A DNA stretch of 64,000 nucleotides from Pseudomonadota bacterium (GTDB lineage: Bacteria; Pseudomonadota; Gammaproteobacteria; Steroidobacterales; Steroidobacteraceae). The stretch is from positions 1,426,001-1,490,000 of the forward strand of contig JBBCGI010000001.1 in assembly GCA_037200975.1 (NCBI GenBank), in the 5' to 3' direction. Below are positions 1 through 9,171 of the stretch, in pieces. How positions within the stretch are numbered: position 1 is the first letter of the stretch; every line of letters begins with the position of its first letter. The notes beneath the pieces were generated by a model. That model was not told where the DNA came from. It saw nothing but the letters and a program-made list of their open reading frames with translations, and searched no databases. Made by a program: the position numbers and the translations under genes.

Positions 1-418
1 TGAAGAGCAGACGCCACAGAATTCCCGTGACCACCGGCGGCACCATCAAGGGAATGAGCAACACGACTCGCGATATCCCGGACAGGCGCCCGCTCAATCG
101 TTCGTTCGTCAGCAGCAGTGCCACCAGCGTTCCCAACACCAGTTCGGCAGGCAGAGCGACGAACGTGAAAACCAGCGAGCGTCCGACGGAAGACCAGAAC
201 TCGGCATCGGCGAGCACGGTCGCGTAGTTGTCCAGTCCCTGGAGCTCGACGGCGGCATCCGGCGTGCGGATGTCCCAGCTGCACAGACTGATGTACGCCG
301 AGTACAGCAGCGGAAACAGATAGGCGACGCAGAGCGCGACGATGCAGGGCGAAAGAAAAAGGTACGCCGTGAATCGATCGTCGCGGTAGGCGGACGGCGA
401 TGTCCCCATGCGGCTCAT
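1..418 (-). CDS. Carbohydrate ABC transporter permease, N-terminal part (runs off the window)
   Basis: This is the inner-membrane permease of a sugar-type ABC importer (MalF/UgpA class). Only the first 139 residues are present. The start ATG lies in the ATGA that also contains the stop of the upstream solute-binding protein gene, so the two are translationally coupled. A charged N-terminus is followed by a hydrophobic segment at residues 16-44, a short periplasmic loop with a G-L-D-N-Y pattern typical of the family's first loop, and further membrane segments near residues 80-102 and 117-139. The EAA loop that contacts the ATPase lies beyond the window. Substrate is unknown; the neighbouring glycoside hydrolases and TonB receptor suggest an oligosaccharide. 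Family assignment is good, specificity is not. Confidence 0.85.
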   Translation of the reverse strand, partial: MSRMGTSPSAYRDDRFTAYLFLSPCIVALCVAYLFPLLYSAYISLCSWDIRTPDAAVELQGLDNYATVLADAEFWSSVGRSLVFTFVALPAELVLGTLVALLLTNERLSGRLSGISRVVLLIPLMVPPVVTGILWRLLF

Positions 419-1710
419 GACCCGGCGTCGACGTCCGAATAATCGTAGTGTGGCGGGCCGGGCAGCGACTTGAACAGGCGCGTCCAGAGCTCAGCCGCCG
501 ATGACACGGCCTGTTCCGGCGTGACCTGCTTCGTCAGTGCGCTCGACCAGATGGCCCCCGCCTGCACGAACCACTGGATTCCTTTCGGGTGGCCGAGAAA
601 CCCCGGATGAAACGAAGCGGCCGCGGCCGAGCTCACGGCGTCGATGCCTGGGAATTGCGCCGCGACGGTGGGATCGCCGAGCACCGAGGTACGGGTCGAA
701 TAGATCCCGTGCTCGAGCATCAACTCCCTGGCGCTCTCGCGACGCGTGATGCGCTCGATCCACGCCCAGGCGGCTTGTTTGTTGCGCGACCCCGCCGACA
801 TGGCCAGGTGCCACCCCACGTAGCCACCAGGACCCGGTGGTTTCATCGCCGCCCACTTGCCGGCGATGCGCGACTTTCGCGGGTCGTCCAGATTGCGCTG
901 GATGTAGTCAGGCCACTCGAGCAGAAAGGCGGCTTCGCCATTCAGGAATACCTGGTCCGCCTCGGCGATATCCATGGCGAACACGCCGGCCGGTGCGTAA
1001 TCGAAGAGTTTGCCGACGAGTGCGAGCGCCTGTGCCCCCTCGGAACCGCCAAACCGCGGCTCACCGGTCGCGGTGAACAGCGATTGCCCCGCGCGCTCCT
1101 TGAATGCGGCAAAGAAATATTTCGAAAGCTGCACGTTGACGCCGGCCGCGACGAATCCATGGAATCTCGCCGCGCTCACGGCGCGGGCCGCTGCGATCAA
1201 CTCTTCCCATGTGCGGGGCGGCGCGATGCCTGCCTTCTCCAGCGCGTCGGCGCGATAAAACAGCACCATGGAGCGGCCGGTCAGCGGTATGCCATGGCGC
1301 CTGCCCGTCGCGGGGTTGAACCCCAGCAGCCCGTTGAGCCCCTGGTAGTCGCCGATATCGAAATGCGATCCGCGGATGTACGGATTCAGATCTTCCAGAT
1401 ACGCGCGGATGTTGCCGTCCCAGGCCTCATCCACATCGAATACATCGTAGCTGCCGGAGCGCCCGATGAAGTCGCTCATCATCTGGTCCTGCATCTGCTC
1501 CCAGGGTGTCTCGACGAACAGCACCTCGCCGCCGGTTTCGGCCTTGAACTCCCGTGCGAAACGCCGGTACCCGGCAAGCCTGTCTACCGCGCCTGCCTGC
1601 ACCATGTGAATGAGCGTGATTCCATCGAAGGCGCGCCGCGCGTTGGCCTGAGGCGTTCCCAGAGCGAACGCCACGATCAGGCTAACTACCCACGCACGGC
1701 CTGCCCTCAC
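415..1710 (-). CDS. Extracellular solute-binding protein of a sugar ABC importer
   Basis: A 431-residue family-1 solute-binding protein that would capture a sugar or oligosaccharide in the periplasm for the adjacent permease. Residues 1-24 form a signal peptide ending A-N-A. The body shows the usual cluster A/B features, for example a YDVFDVDEAW segment near residue 88 and a mid-protein MVLFYRADALEKAG segment like the hinge region of these proteins. Length is normal for the family. The start overlaps the stop of the upstream TonB receptor by 4 bp and the stop overlaps the permease start by 4 bp, so outer-membrane receptor, binding protein and permease are coupled. No ATPase gene is visible in the window. 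Confidence 0.88.
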   Translation of the reverse strand: MRAGRAWVVSLIVAFALGTPQANARRAFDGITLIHMVQAGAVDRLAGYRRFAREFKAETGGEVLFVETPWEQMQDQMMSDFIGRSGSYDVFDVDEAWDGNIRAYLEDLNPYIRGSHFDIGDYQGLNGLLGFNPATGRRHGIPLTGRSMVLFYRADALEKAGIAPPRTWEELIAAARAVSAARFHGFVAAGVNVQLSKYFFAAFKERAGQSLFTATGEPRFGGSEGAQALALVGKLFDYAPAGVFAMDIAEADQVFLNGEAAFLLEWPDYIQRNLDDPRKSRIAGKWAAMKPPGPGGYVGWHLAMSAGSRNKQAAWAWIERITRRESARELMLEHGIYSTRTSVLGDPTVAAQFPGIDAVSSAAAASFHPGFLGHPKGIQWFVQAGAIWSSALTKQVTPEQAVSSAAELWTRLFKSLPGPPHYDYSDVDAGS

Positions 1711-4076
1711 CAGCGGTATATCCAGCCCGCGCCGATGGTCCGCGGCCGCACCGTGAAAGTGGATCCCACCGCGGAGCCGCCGACGCCCAGCGCCGACAGG
1801 TCATACATGAACGGATGGACGTTGCCGACGTTGTTCACGTAAATGGACCACTCCATGCCACCGATGCCGAGTCCCGCCCGGAAGTTGAGCATGTTATAGC
1901 CCGGATTCGGCTGGAAGACCGTGGTTTGACCGATATCGCCCGGGTGATCGAGGTTGGTGTAGGGCCCGTTGTTCTTCGGGTGGTACTGATCGTCGAGCCG
2001 CACATACGCATCGTTCTCGCCCATCTTGAATGCGTATTCCAGCGAGGCGGCGTACAGCCACTTGTAGCTGTAGATATAGAGCTGGTCGCCCTTGTAGATG
2101 AAGGGCACGGCCGGGTTCTGCCCCGTCGTGGTCTTGGTGGACTCGGCATTGGTGTAGCCGACGTTCAGGCCGAGGTGCAGATTTTTCGTCAGGCTGGCAT
2201 TGACCAGCAGGTCGAAGCCCTCGGTCTTCGCGCCGCCGATATTGGCGACGAAGCCGGACACGCAGGCGGGCACATAGATGTACTGCTGAACCCCGGACCA
2301 GTCGCCGTGATAGATGCTCGCGTCGATGGCGAGACGGTTGTTGAACAGCCGGTTCTTGGAGCCGACCTCATACATCCACATGACATCCGACTTGTACGAG
2401 CTCGGCGTACCATTCGCGCCCAGCTCATCGAGCGCCTCGAGGCAGTCCGGCGTCGGGATCTGGCCCGCATTGCCGCCGCCCATGCGATGGCCCTTGGAAG
2501 CACTCGCGTAGAACAGGTTGTTGTCATCCGCTTCGAAGTTGATGCCGATCTTCGGCGTCCACACGGATTCTTCCTGCTCTCCGTCACTGCTGCTGGGCGG
2601 ACCGACGAAGGAGACCTGGCCTTCGAGCCGGTCGGTGAAGCTGCTCTTCAACTTCGAGTACCGCGCGCCGGCAACCACGGAGAACTTGTCGGTCAGTTGA
2701 TAGTCGATCTGGCCGAAGCCGGCGAGCTGCCGGTCGCGCATGTTGTTCCAGCGCGCGAAGGTGTAGATATCTTCGAACAACGGCCCGCCCAGGCAGTCGA
2801 TGAGGCCGCATCCCCAATACTGCTGGAGCGAGGCATCGAGCCCGGGGCTGGGCGTGGCTTCGTACACGTCCTGCTTCAGCTGCGAGTAGTAGACACCGGC
2901 GGTCCACCGCAGCTTCGCCTCCGGATCATTGGACTGCAGGCGGATTTCCTGCGTGAAGACTCGCTGCCGGTTTTCGTACGCCACCGGTTGCAGGAACTCG
3001 GTAGTTAGCGGCACGTCGATGGGCGGCAGCCCGTCCTCGAACCACGGCCAGAGCCAGAAGTGGGTGAAATCGAGCTGGTAGACATCGTCGCGCTGCATGT
3101 AACCGGTCAGCGAGGTCAATGTGGTGGCGCCGAGGTCCGCCTCGATCTTGAGCGAAGGCAGGAAGAACTTGTCGTCCACCGGCGTGAGCAGCGCATTCAG
3201 GTTGCGGAAGTCTCCGGCACCCGGACGCGAGCCGCTCGGATCGAAGAAGCCGCTGTCCTCGATCTTGACCTTCTGATAGATGACGGACGGCGTGATGCGC
3301 AGCGACTCGTTCGGCGCGAATGTCATCGCGCCGCGCAGCACGACGCTGTCGGAGCGGTTGGCATCCTTCTCCTTGGCGCCGCCCGGCACGATGCTGTCGT
3401 GATCGATGTAGCCGCCATCGCGTCGATACCAGGCGCTGAAGCGGTAGCCCGCCTTGTTCTCGACGATCGGACCGCCGAGCGACACGCCAGCTTCGTAGCC
3501 CAGATCGCCGCCGTCGGTGGAGCCGACGTCGGCGCGTGAATAGCCGCTGCTCTCCGTGAGGCTGGGCTGCGCGCTGACAAAACGCACGGCGCCACTTTGC
3601 GCGCCGGCACCGAACAGTGTTCCCTGCGGACCGCGCAGCACCTCGACCCGGTCGATGTCGAAAATCTTCGGCGGCCCGATGCCGACGAGATCGAGGATTC
3701 CGATACGCAGCTGGATCGGAATGTCGTCGATATAAACGCCGGCGGAAGCGGAGCCCGCGCGCGAGAACATGCCGCGGATGGTGACTATCTTCCGGGCGCC
3801 CGTGTCGAGGCTGTACTCGACTCCGGGCGTCGCGGCGATGATGTCCTTGAGGTCGCGCACGCCCATGCGATCCATGGTCGCGGTGTCGTAGGCGCTGATG
3901 CTGATCGGCACCTTGCTCGCGAGTTCGTTGCGCTTCTGCGCGGTGACGACGATTTCGTCCAGCCCTTGGGCGTCATCGGCCGCGTACACACGTGGCAGCG
4001 CGAGCGTGGCGGCGAGCATGAACGCGGTGATCAGCGCTCCCGAATTCCGAGCTCGACGCTGAGTATCTTTTGTCAT
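1707..4076 (-). CDS. TonB-dependent outer-membrane receptor
   Basis: A 789-residue outer-membrane active transporter driven by TonB. A signal peptide (about residues 1-32, ending VYA) precedes a TonB-box-like DEIVVTAQKR motif. The plug domain shows the IDRVEVLRGPQGTLFGAGA signature around residue 145, and the long beta-barrel ends in a terminal aromatic (RW) as expected for barrel assembly. It is a stand-alone receptor of the type used for glycans, iron chelates or other large substrates. Its 3' end overlaps the start of a sugar-binding protein gene, which points to glycan uptake. A glycoside hydrolase gene lies 57 bp upstream on the same strand and probably shares the transcript. Confidence 0.92.
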   Translation of the reverse strand: MTKDTQRRARNSGALITAFMLAATLALPRVYAADDAQGLDEIVVTAQKRNELASKVPISISAYDTATMDRMGVRDLKDIIAATPGVEYSLDTGARKIVTIRGMFSRAGSASAGVYIDDIPIQLRIGILDLVGIGPPKIFDIDRVEVLRGPQGTLFGAGAQSGAVRFVSAQPSLTESSGYSRADVGSTDGGDLGYEAGVSLGGPIVENKAGYRFSAWYRRDGGYIDHDSIVPGGAKEKDANRSDSVVLRGAMTFAPNESLRITPSVIYQKVKIEDSGFFDPSGSRPGAGDFRNLNALLTPVDDKFFLPSLKIEADLGATTLTSLTGYMQRDDVYQLDFTHFWLWPWFEDGLPPIDVPLTTEFLQPVAYENRQRVFTQEIRLQSNDPEAKLRWTAGVYYSQLKQDVYEATPSPGLDASLQQYWGCGLIDCLGGPLFEDIYTFARWNNMRDRQLAGFGQIDYQLTDKFSVVAGARYSKLKSSFTDRLEGQVSFVGPPSSSDGEQEESVWTPKIGINFEADDNNLFYASASKGHRMGGGNAGQIPTPDCLEALDELGANGTPSSYKSDVMWMYEVGSKNRLFNNRLAIDASIYHGDWSGVQQYIYVPACVSGFVANIGGAKTEGFDLLVNASLTKNLHLGLNVGYTNAESTKTTTGQNPAVPFIYKGDQLYIYSYKWLYAASLEYAFKMGENDAYVRLDDQYHPKNNGPYTNLDHPGDIGQTTVFQPNPGYNMLNFRAGLGIGGMEWSIYVNNVGNVHPFMYDLSALGVGGSAVGSTFTVRPRTIGAGWIYRW

Positions 4077-4133
4077 TGTGATCTACCCCTGAAGTGCAAC
4101 GCGACGTTCTCCAATTCAGTGTTGATGAACGTT

Positions 4134-5435
4134 TCATGGATTGCCAGCACGCGCTGTTTCACTGTGTGAAACACGAAACGGGAAGTTCGCCGTGGCGGCG
4201 TTGCCATGGCCATCGTAGAGATACACGAACAGCCGATACGCACCGGGATCGCGCGGCGCCGTGAAAGTCACCGCCTGCGCATCGCCGTCACGAATGCTGT
4301 CGGGTATCACCGCGGGCGGGGCGCCTGTCAGCGACTTCGACTCGGCGCGCACTTCCCAGCGCGCGCGCAATTCATCGCCATCCGGATCGCGGGCTTCCAC
4401 GAAGGCGGACTGCAAGGAGTCGGGACTGACGGTGGACTGCGCGACGCTCGAGTGCAGCGCCAGCAGCCGCGGCGCGAGATTCGCCGGAGACTTTGCCGTC
4501 CAGGCTTGCGTCATCGCCTCGACCGCGCCGAGCCGTTCGTTGCCGCCGCCCGGGAGAAACATCTCGTACCAGGTGTGCGTCACGACGATGGCGGGCTCGA
4601 TACCCCAGAAGTACACATACGATCCGAGTGAGTTTTTCTGCGGCGCAACCGCCTCGCGATACGCGCGCGCATAGAACTCCGCCTTCTCGGTGCTGGTGGG
4701 TTCGAGTGGCGCGCCCCAATCGGTGACCGGCACCTGGCCCCAGGGACCGGGCGGCCCGAATTCAGTGAGGACATAAGGCTTCGTCCAGCCCCAAGTTTTC
4801 AAGCGATCGGGCAACGAAAACACGGAGCTGTACGAGTTCACGCCCAGCGCATCGATGCTGGGACAGAAGGCGCGCAGCGCATCTATCTTCTCCTGCGTCA
4901 CTTCCGCAAGCACGGTGATGGTCGGATGACGCGGATCCTCGCGACGAACCATCGCCGCCACCGCCTCGACCGTGCGCCACAGATCGGCGTTCGCACCCTC
5001 GATCTCCATTTCGTTGCCCACGCCCCAGAGCAGCAGCGCCGGATGATTTCGATGGCGACGCACGTAGGTTCGCAGGCGCGAAACCAGGCGCTTCACCTGC
5101 CGCGCATCCGAGTAGTCGAAGCCCTCGCTGGGATGCGGCAGCCACAAGCCGGCCGTGACAGTCAGACCGCGCTTCGCAGCTTCGTCGAGGGCGACCGGAT
5201 CGATCGTTTCGTGTCCCCAGGTGCGAATGGAGTTGCCGCCTGCCGCGACCAGCTCATCCAGAAAGGTCCATCCACCGCCGCCCCGTATGTAGTACGGCGC
5301 TCCATTGCGCTCGAGGGAGTAGCCACCCTCCGCGCTTGCGACGATGCGCACGGTCGGCGGCGCGCCAACCGCGCCGACGCCGAACGTCAGCGCACAAACG
5401 AGCACAGCCGCGATTCGCGCAATCATGCGTTGCAT
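4134..5435 (-). CDS. Secreted clan-A glycoside hydrolase (GH2/GH5-like TIM barrel) with C-terminal beta domain
   Basis: About 433 residues with an N-terminal signal peptide (cleavage near GVGA-VGA). The barrel starts with a GH2-like strand containing GGNSIRTWG. The likely acid/base is in LLWGVGNEMEIEG and the likely nucleophile in YVLTEFGPPGPWG, the two-glutamate arrangement of clan A retaining hydrolases. The last ~90 residues look like a beta-sandwich (PKD or cadherin-like, with ARDPDGDEL). I chose ATG 5435 because it puts a compact n-region in front of the hydrophobic core; a GTG at 5450 is also in frame. It lies upstream of, and on the same strand as, the TonB receptor/ABC genes. Exact GH family and substrate cannot be fixed by eye. 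Confidence 0.75.
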   Translation of the reverse strand: MQRMIARIAAVLVCALTFGVGAVGAPPTVRIVASAEGGYSLERNGAPYYIRGGGGWTFLDELVAAGGNSIRTWGHETIDPVALDEAAKRGLTVTAGLWLPHPSEGFDYSDARQVKRLVSRLRTYVRRHRNHPALLLWGVGNEMEIEGANADLWRTVEAVAAMVRREDPRHPTITVLAEVTQEKIDALRAFCPSIDALGVNSYSSVFSLPDRLKTWGWTKPYVLTEFGPPGPWGQVPVTDWGAPLEPTSTEKAEFYARAYREAVAPQKNSLGSYVYFWGIEPAIVVTHTWYEMFLPGGGNERLGAVEAMTQAWTAKSPANLAPRLLALHSSVAQSTVSPDSLQSAFVEARDPDGDELRARWEVRAESKSLTGAPPAVIPDSIRDGDAQAVTFTAPRDPGAYRLFVYLYDGHGNAATANFPFRVSHSETARAGNP

Positions 5436-5558
5436 GAAACTCGAAGCCACGCTGGCATGCCATCACTTGTCGTTTCGCCACGTGAATCGCGCGGCCGCAG
5501 TCGCGCGTCGCGGCCATGCTAACGTCCGCGCGAGCTGAAAGCCGCCGGGAGAAATCGC

Positions 5559-6941
5559 TTGAAAACACTCCTCATCGTCCTTGCCCTGCTCGTCCAGGTG
5601 CCGATCGCCGCGGCGGATACAAAGAATCTGACGGTCGACTTCGCGAAGGAAACGGGGAAGATCCGCCCTGTCCACGACCTGCACAGCGGACCGCTCGCCG
5701 TACGCGGCTCGGTCGACCTCACGGCGGAATACAAGGAGCTGGGCGTGCGCTACATACGCACACACGATACGCCGTGGGTCTACGACGCCGCCGGCGACAT
5801 GCACGTCATCTTCCCGAACCCGTCCGCCGATCCGGACGATCCGCGCAGCTACAACTTTGCCACGACGGATCGATATCTCCAGTCGATCGTCGACCTGGGC
5901 GCGCAGATCATCTTCCGCCTGGGCGAGAGCGCGGAACTCTCCAAGGTGAAGTACTACAACGCACCGCCGCGCGATTACGACACGTGGGCGAAAGTCAGCG
6001 TCAACATCGTGCGTCACTACAACGAAGGCTGGGCCAACGGGTACAAGTTCGGCATTCGCTACTGGGAAATCTGGAACGAGCCCGACATTCCGAATTTCTG
6101 GGCGGGCACCAAGGAGCAGTACTTCCGGCTGTACGAAGTGACGGCCCGCGCTCTGAAGAAACACGATCCGTCGTTGAAAGTCGGCGGGCCCGCGCTCGCT
6201 TCGAATCTCGATTTCCTACGGGCTTTCCTCGCGTACAGCCACGAACGCCAGCTGCCGGTCGATTTCGTCTCGTGGCACAACTACGGCGTGCGGCCGCATC
6301 TGATACCGCCGCGCGCGGCGCTCATCCGCAAGCTCGTGGACGAGGCCGGTTATCCGCATGCCGAGTCCCACCTCAACGAATGGAACTTCTTCCCCGGGGA
6401 CTGGAACCGGATGCACGTCGAACCGCTGTACACCAAGCAGATTTTCGAGCGCATCCACGGCGCGGAGGGCGCCGCATACGCAGGCGCCATGCTCACCCAC
6501 CTGCAGGACAGCAGCATCGACATTGCTAACTATTACACGGGAACCGCTTTCTTCTGGGGTCTGTTCGACAACCACGGCGTGCCCTACAAGGGCTTCTATG
6601 CCTTCCGGGCGTTCCGCTGGATGCTCGACACGCCGGTGCGTGTCGCGGCGGATGGCACCGAGGGCTCGGACGAAGTTTCCTTCGCGGTGCTGGCGGGAAT
6701 GGCGCAGGACCGCGCATCCGCCACGCTGATGATCAGCAATCAGGTCTCGACCCACGAACGGTATTCCGTGAATCTCCAGAACACACCCTGGAAGAAAGGC
6801 GCGACTGCCGAGGTGTACCTGCTGGACGGCAGCCACGATCTGACCCAGGTGGAATCCGTTGCGATCGAACTTGGTCAGGCGCTGGTCTTGAAGAACGTGG
6901 CCGCGCCGTCGCTCAGCCTCATCAAGATCAGGGCGCGCTGA
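5559..6941 (+). CDS. Secreted GH39-type glycoside hydrolase (beta-xylosidase-like)
   Basis: A 460-residue enzyme with a signal peptide (residues 1-19) translated from a TTG start preceded by GGGAG seven bases upstream. The barrel shows YWEIWNEPD near residue 170, the acid/base motif of clan A/GH39, followed by SWHNYG and, near residue 271, HLNEWN, where the nucleophile glutamate is expected. Length fits GH39 xylosidases and alpha-L-iduronidase relatives. It is divergent from the GH2-like gene and converges with the aminotransferase gene three bases downstream. Family assignment rests on motifs; xylose specificity is inferred. Confidence 0.8.
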   Translation: MKTLLIVLALLVQVPIAAADTKNLTVDFAKETGKIRPVHDLHSGPLAVRGSVDLTAEYKELGVRYIRTHDTPWVYDAAGDMHVIFPNPSADPDDPRSYNFATTDRYLQSIVDLGAQIIFRLGESAELSKVKYYNAPPRDYDTWAKVSVNIVRHYNEGWANGYKFGIRYWEIWNEPDIPNFWAGTKEQYFRLYEVTARALKKHDPSLKVGGPALASNLDFLRAFLAYSHERQLPVDFVSWHNYGVRPHLIPPRAALIRKLVDEAGYPHAESHLNEWNFFPGDWNRMHVEPLYTKQIFERIHGAEGAAYAGAMLTHLQDSSIDIANYYTGTAFFWGLFDNHGVPYKGFYAFRAFRWMLDTPVRVAADGTEGSDEVSFAVLAGMAQDRASATLMISNQVSTHERYSVNLQNTPWKKGATAEVYLLDGSHDLTQVESVAIELGQALVLKNVAAPSLSLIKIRAR

Positions 6942-6944
6942 ACC

Positions 6945-8255
6945 TCAGGCAACGGCCTCGGCCGCGCTCGCCACGCCCGCCAGCGTGGTGGCGATGATCT
7001 TCTCGTCGTGTTCGGAAGACAGGAACCATGCGCCGCGCTCCAGCGCGCGGACGCCTCGTTCGAGCAACGCCGTGGTGAACCTGACGTAGCGGGCGCGATC
7101 GATCGGGAAGGTGTCGCGGAACGAGGCGACGGGAGTGGTGACGCCGAAGGCCACGTGGAATATTCCCGGGAACCCCTGCACGCGCGCCGGAATTCCGGCT
7201 CTCTGCAGGATGTCGTCGATGCCCGCCATCAGTTGCCGGCCGTGTTTTTCGATGGTCGCGTAGACATCGCCCCTGGCGAGACGGCGCAGGGTCGCAACGG
7301 TGGCCGCCATGTTGACGGGATGGGCATTGTAGGTGCCGCCGTGCAGTACCCGGCCCGAGCCGAACAGGTCCATGAGATCCGCGCGCCCCGCGAGGGCCGC
7401 GACGGGAAAGCCGCTGGCAATCGCCTTGCCGAAGGTCGCGAGATCGGGCGTGACGCCGAACAGTCCCTGCGCACCCGCGGCTGACAACCGGAAGCCGGTG
7501 ATCACTTCGTCGAAAATCAGGATGGCACCCTGCCTGCTGCAAGCAGCGCGGACGCCCTGCAAATATCCCTCGTGGGGTGCGATGGCGCTGGTGTTGCACA
7601 TCGCGGGCTCCATGATGACCGCGGCGACGTCGCCCAATGCCAGCCGCCGTTCGACGGCGCCCAGATCGTTCCAGGCCAGCACTTCGAGATTCGCTCCACA
7701 CAGGATGTCCTGCCCCAAGGTGCCCGGCACCTTGTTAGGACGCTCCACCGGCCCGCACTGTTGCGCGGACGGCGTGACGCTCCATTGAACGTTGTCGAGC
7801 CAGCCGTGGTAGTGGCCTTCGAATTTGATGACGGTGTGTTTTTGCGTGGCCGCGCGCGCCAGCCGCAGCGCGGCCTGGATCACTTCGGTCCCCGAGGAGC
7901 CGAACCGCACGCGCTCGGCACAGGGCACTAACTCGCACACGAGTCGTGCCGCCTCGAATTCGATCTCGGTCTGACCTGCGAACAGGATGCCGCGCTCGAG
8001 CTGCTCGCGAACGGCGCCGATCACTTCTTCCGGTGCATGCCCCAGGATCATCGGGCCCATCCCGAGGTAGTAGTCGATCAGACGGTTGCCATCGGCATCG
8101 AACAGGTAGGGACCCTCGCCCCGCTCGATGACGAGCGGCGTCGGAGAAATTCCCAGGCGAAAATTGCTGCTGACGCCCCCGGCGAGGAACTGCGCTGCGG
8201 CCGACATGCGCGAACGTGAGCGCTCAAAGGTATTCAGGGGCATCGGTACATCCAT
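6945..8255 (-). CDS. Class III PLP aminotransferase, glutamate-1-semialdehyde aminomutase-like
   Basis: A PLP-dependent enzyme of the HemL-like branch of class III aminotransferases, about 436 residues. Visible family features are GTEVIQAALRLARA (phosphate-binding region), KFEGHYHGW, FDEVITGFR (the Asp that contacts the pyridine nitrogen) and TFGKAIASGFPVAALAG, containing the PLP lysine. A housekeeping HemL would normally read GKVIGGG, so this is more likely a paralogue acting on an amino sugar or amino acid semialdehyde than the tetrapyrrole enzyme. The start is uncertain: ATG 8255 or 8243, neither with a strong ribosome site. It lies 94 bp downstream of an IclR regulator gene on the same strand, which may control it. 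Confidence 0.82.
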   Translation of the reverse strand: MDVPMPLNTFERSRSRMSAAAQFLAGGVSSNFRLGISPTPLVIERGEGPYLFDADGNRLIDYYLGMGPMILGHAPEEVIGAVREQLERGILFAGQTEIEFEAARLVCELVPCAERVRFGSSGTEVIQAALRLARAATQKHTVIKFEGHYHGWLDNVQWSVTPSAQQCGPVERPNKVPGTLGQDILCGANLEVLAWNDLGAVERRLALGDVAAVIMEPAMCNTSAIAPHEGYLQGVRAACSRQGAILIFDEVITGFRLSAAGAQGLFGVTPDLATFGKAIASGFPVAALAGRADLMDLFGSGRVLHGGTYNAHPVNMAATVATLRRLARGDVYATIEKHGRQLMAGIDDILQRAGIPARVQGFPGIFHVAFGVTTPVASFRDTFPIDRARYVRFTTALLERGVRALERGAWFLSSEHDEKIIATTLAGVASAAEAVA

Positions 8256-8349
8256 GCTGGTGACGAGACTGGAGCACCACATAAATGGCTGAAATGCGCG
8301 GAAAAGACGAGCCTCGGGTGTTTCGCCACGCGGAACGCGGGCGCTCGAT

Positions 8350-9129
8350 TCAACGGTTGACGTGCAACGCAGCCTCGAAGCCCAGCTCGGCGGAGATCGA
8401 GCGTGCCTCGGTGACGATGCGCGGCGTCATCTGCTGCTTCCAATCTTCCCGGATGTTGGCGGCAACGGCCGAAACGCTCAGGCCCGCGATCACCGACCCC
8501 GACGCATTGAATACCGGCGCCCCGACACAGAGGGCGCCATCTTCGTTCTCGCCATCGTCTTCCGCGAAGCCGAGAGAGCTGATCGTGTCGAGCTCCGTGA
8601 AGAGATTCTTGCGTTCGAGAATGGAGCGGCGCGTGCGCTGGCGAAGCACGCGTGGCAACGCGGCGGTGCGCGATTCCGCCGACATGTTGGCGAGCATGAC
8701 CTTGCCGATCGACGTCGTATGCACGGGATGCCGGCTTCCCACCCGCGCCTGAAATTTCGTCGCAGCGGGGGACTGAATGATTTCCAGGTACACAATGTCC
8801 GACCCTTCGAGCACACCCAGATTGACCGTCTCACCGGACAGATTGCACAGCGTCTGCATGTGCGGCAGGCAGACCTTGCGCAGCCGCTCCATCTCGTTGC
8901 CGAGGTTGATCATGCCGACGATACGTGTGTCGATGCGGTAGAGGTCGCGTTCCTTCTCGTAGACGATCATGCCCGCGGACTGAAAAGTCCGCAGATAACG
9001 GAATACGGTGGTCTTCGGCAGACCAACGAGAAGCGCAATCTCCTTGAGCGAGAGCGGCTCGGGATGCTGGCCGACACACTTGAGAACGTCGATGGCCTTC
9101 AGCAGAGGCTGGACGATATAGCGTGGCAT
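8350..9129 (-). CDS. IclR-family transcriptional regulator
   Basis: A 259-residue IclR regulator. The N-terminal winged helix (residues ~8-65) includes LSLKEIALLVGLPKTTVFRYL, the recognition-helix region, and the C-terminal IclR effector domain carries GSRHPVHTTSIGKVMLA and the later GSVIAGLSVSAVAANI pattern. Such proteins sense small aromatic or sugar-derived acids and usually act on neighbouring genes. It is followed on the same strand by the aminotransferase gene, its best candidate target, and preceded by the P-type ATPase gene 42 bp upstream. Confidence 0.92.
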   Translation of the reverse strand: MPRYIVQPLLKAIDVLKCVGQHPEPLSLKEIALLVGLPKTTVFRYLRTFQSAGMIVYEKERDLYRIDTRIVGMINLGNEMERLRKVCLPHMQTLCNLSGETVNLGVLEGSDIVYLEIIQSPAATKFQARVGSRHPVHTTSIGKVMLANMSAESRTAALPRVLRQRTRRSILERKNLFTELDTISSLGFAEDDGENEDGALCVGAPVFNASGSVIAGLSVSAVAANIREDWKQQMTPRIVTEARSISAELGFEAALHVNR

Positions 9130-9171
9130 GTGGGCGATGATCCTAGCGCGACGCGTGGCGCAAGGGAAAAG

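Noticed and set aside
589..4169. Several 100-417-codon frames on the + strand opposite the binding-protein and TonB receptor genes
   Set aside because: No domains, no ribosome sites and shadow-like composition; the - strand genes are clearly recognisable.
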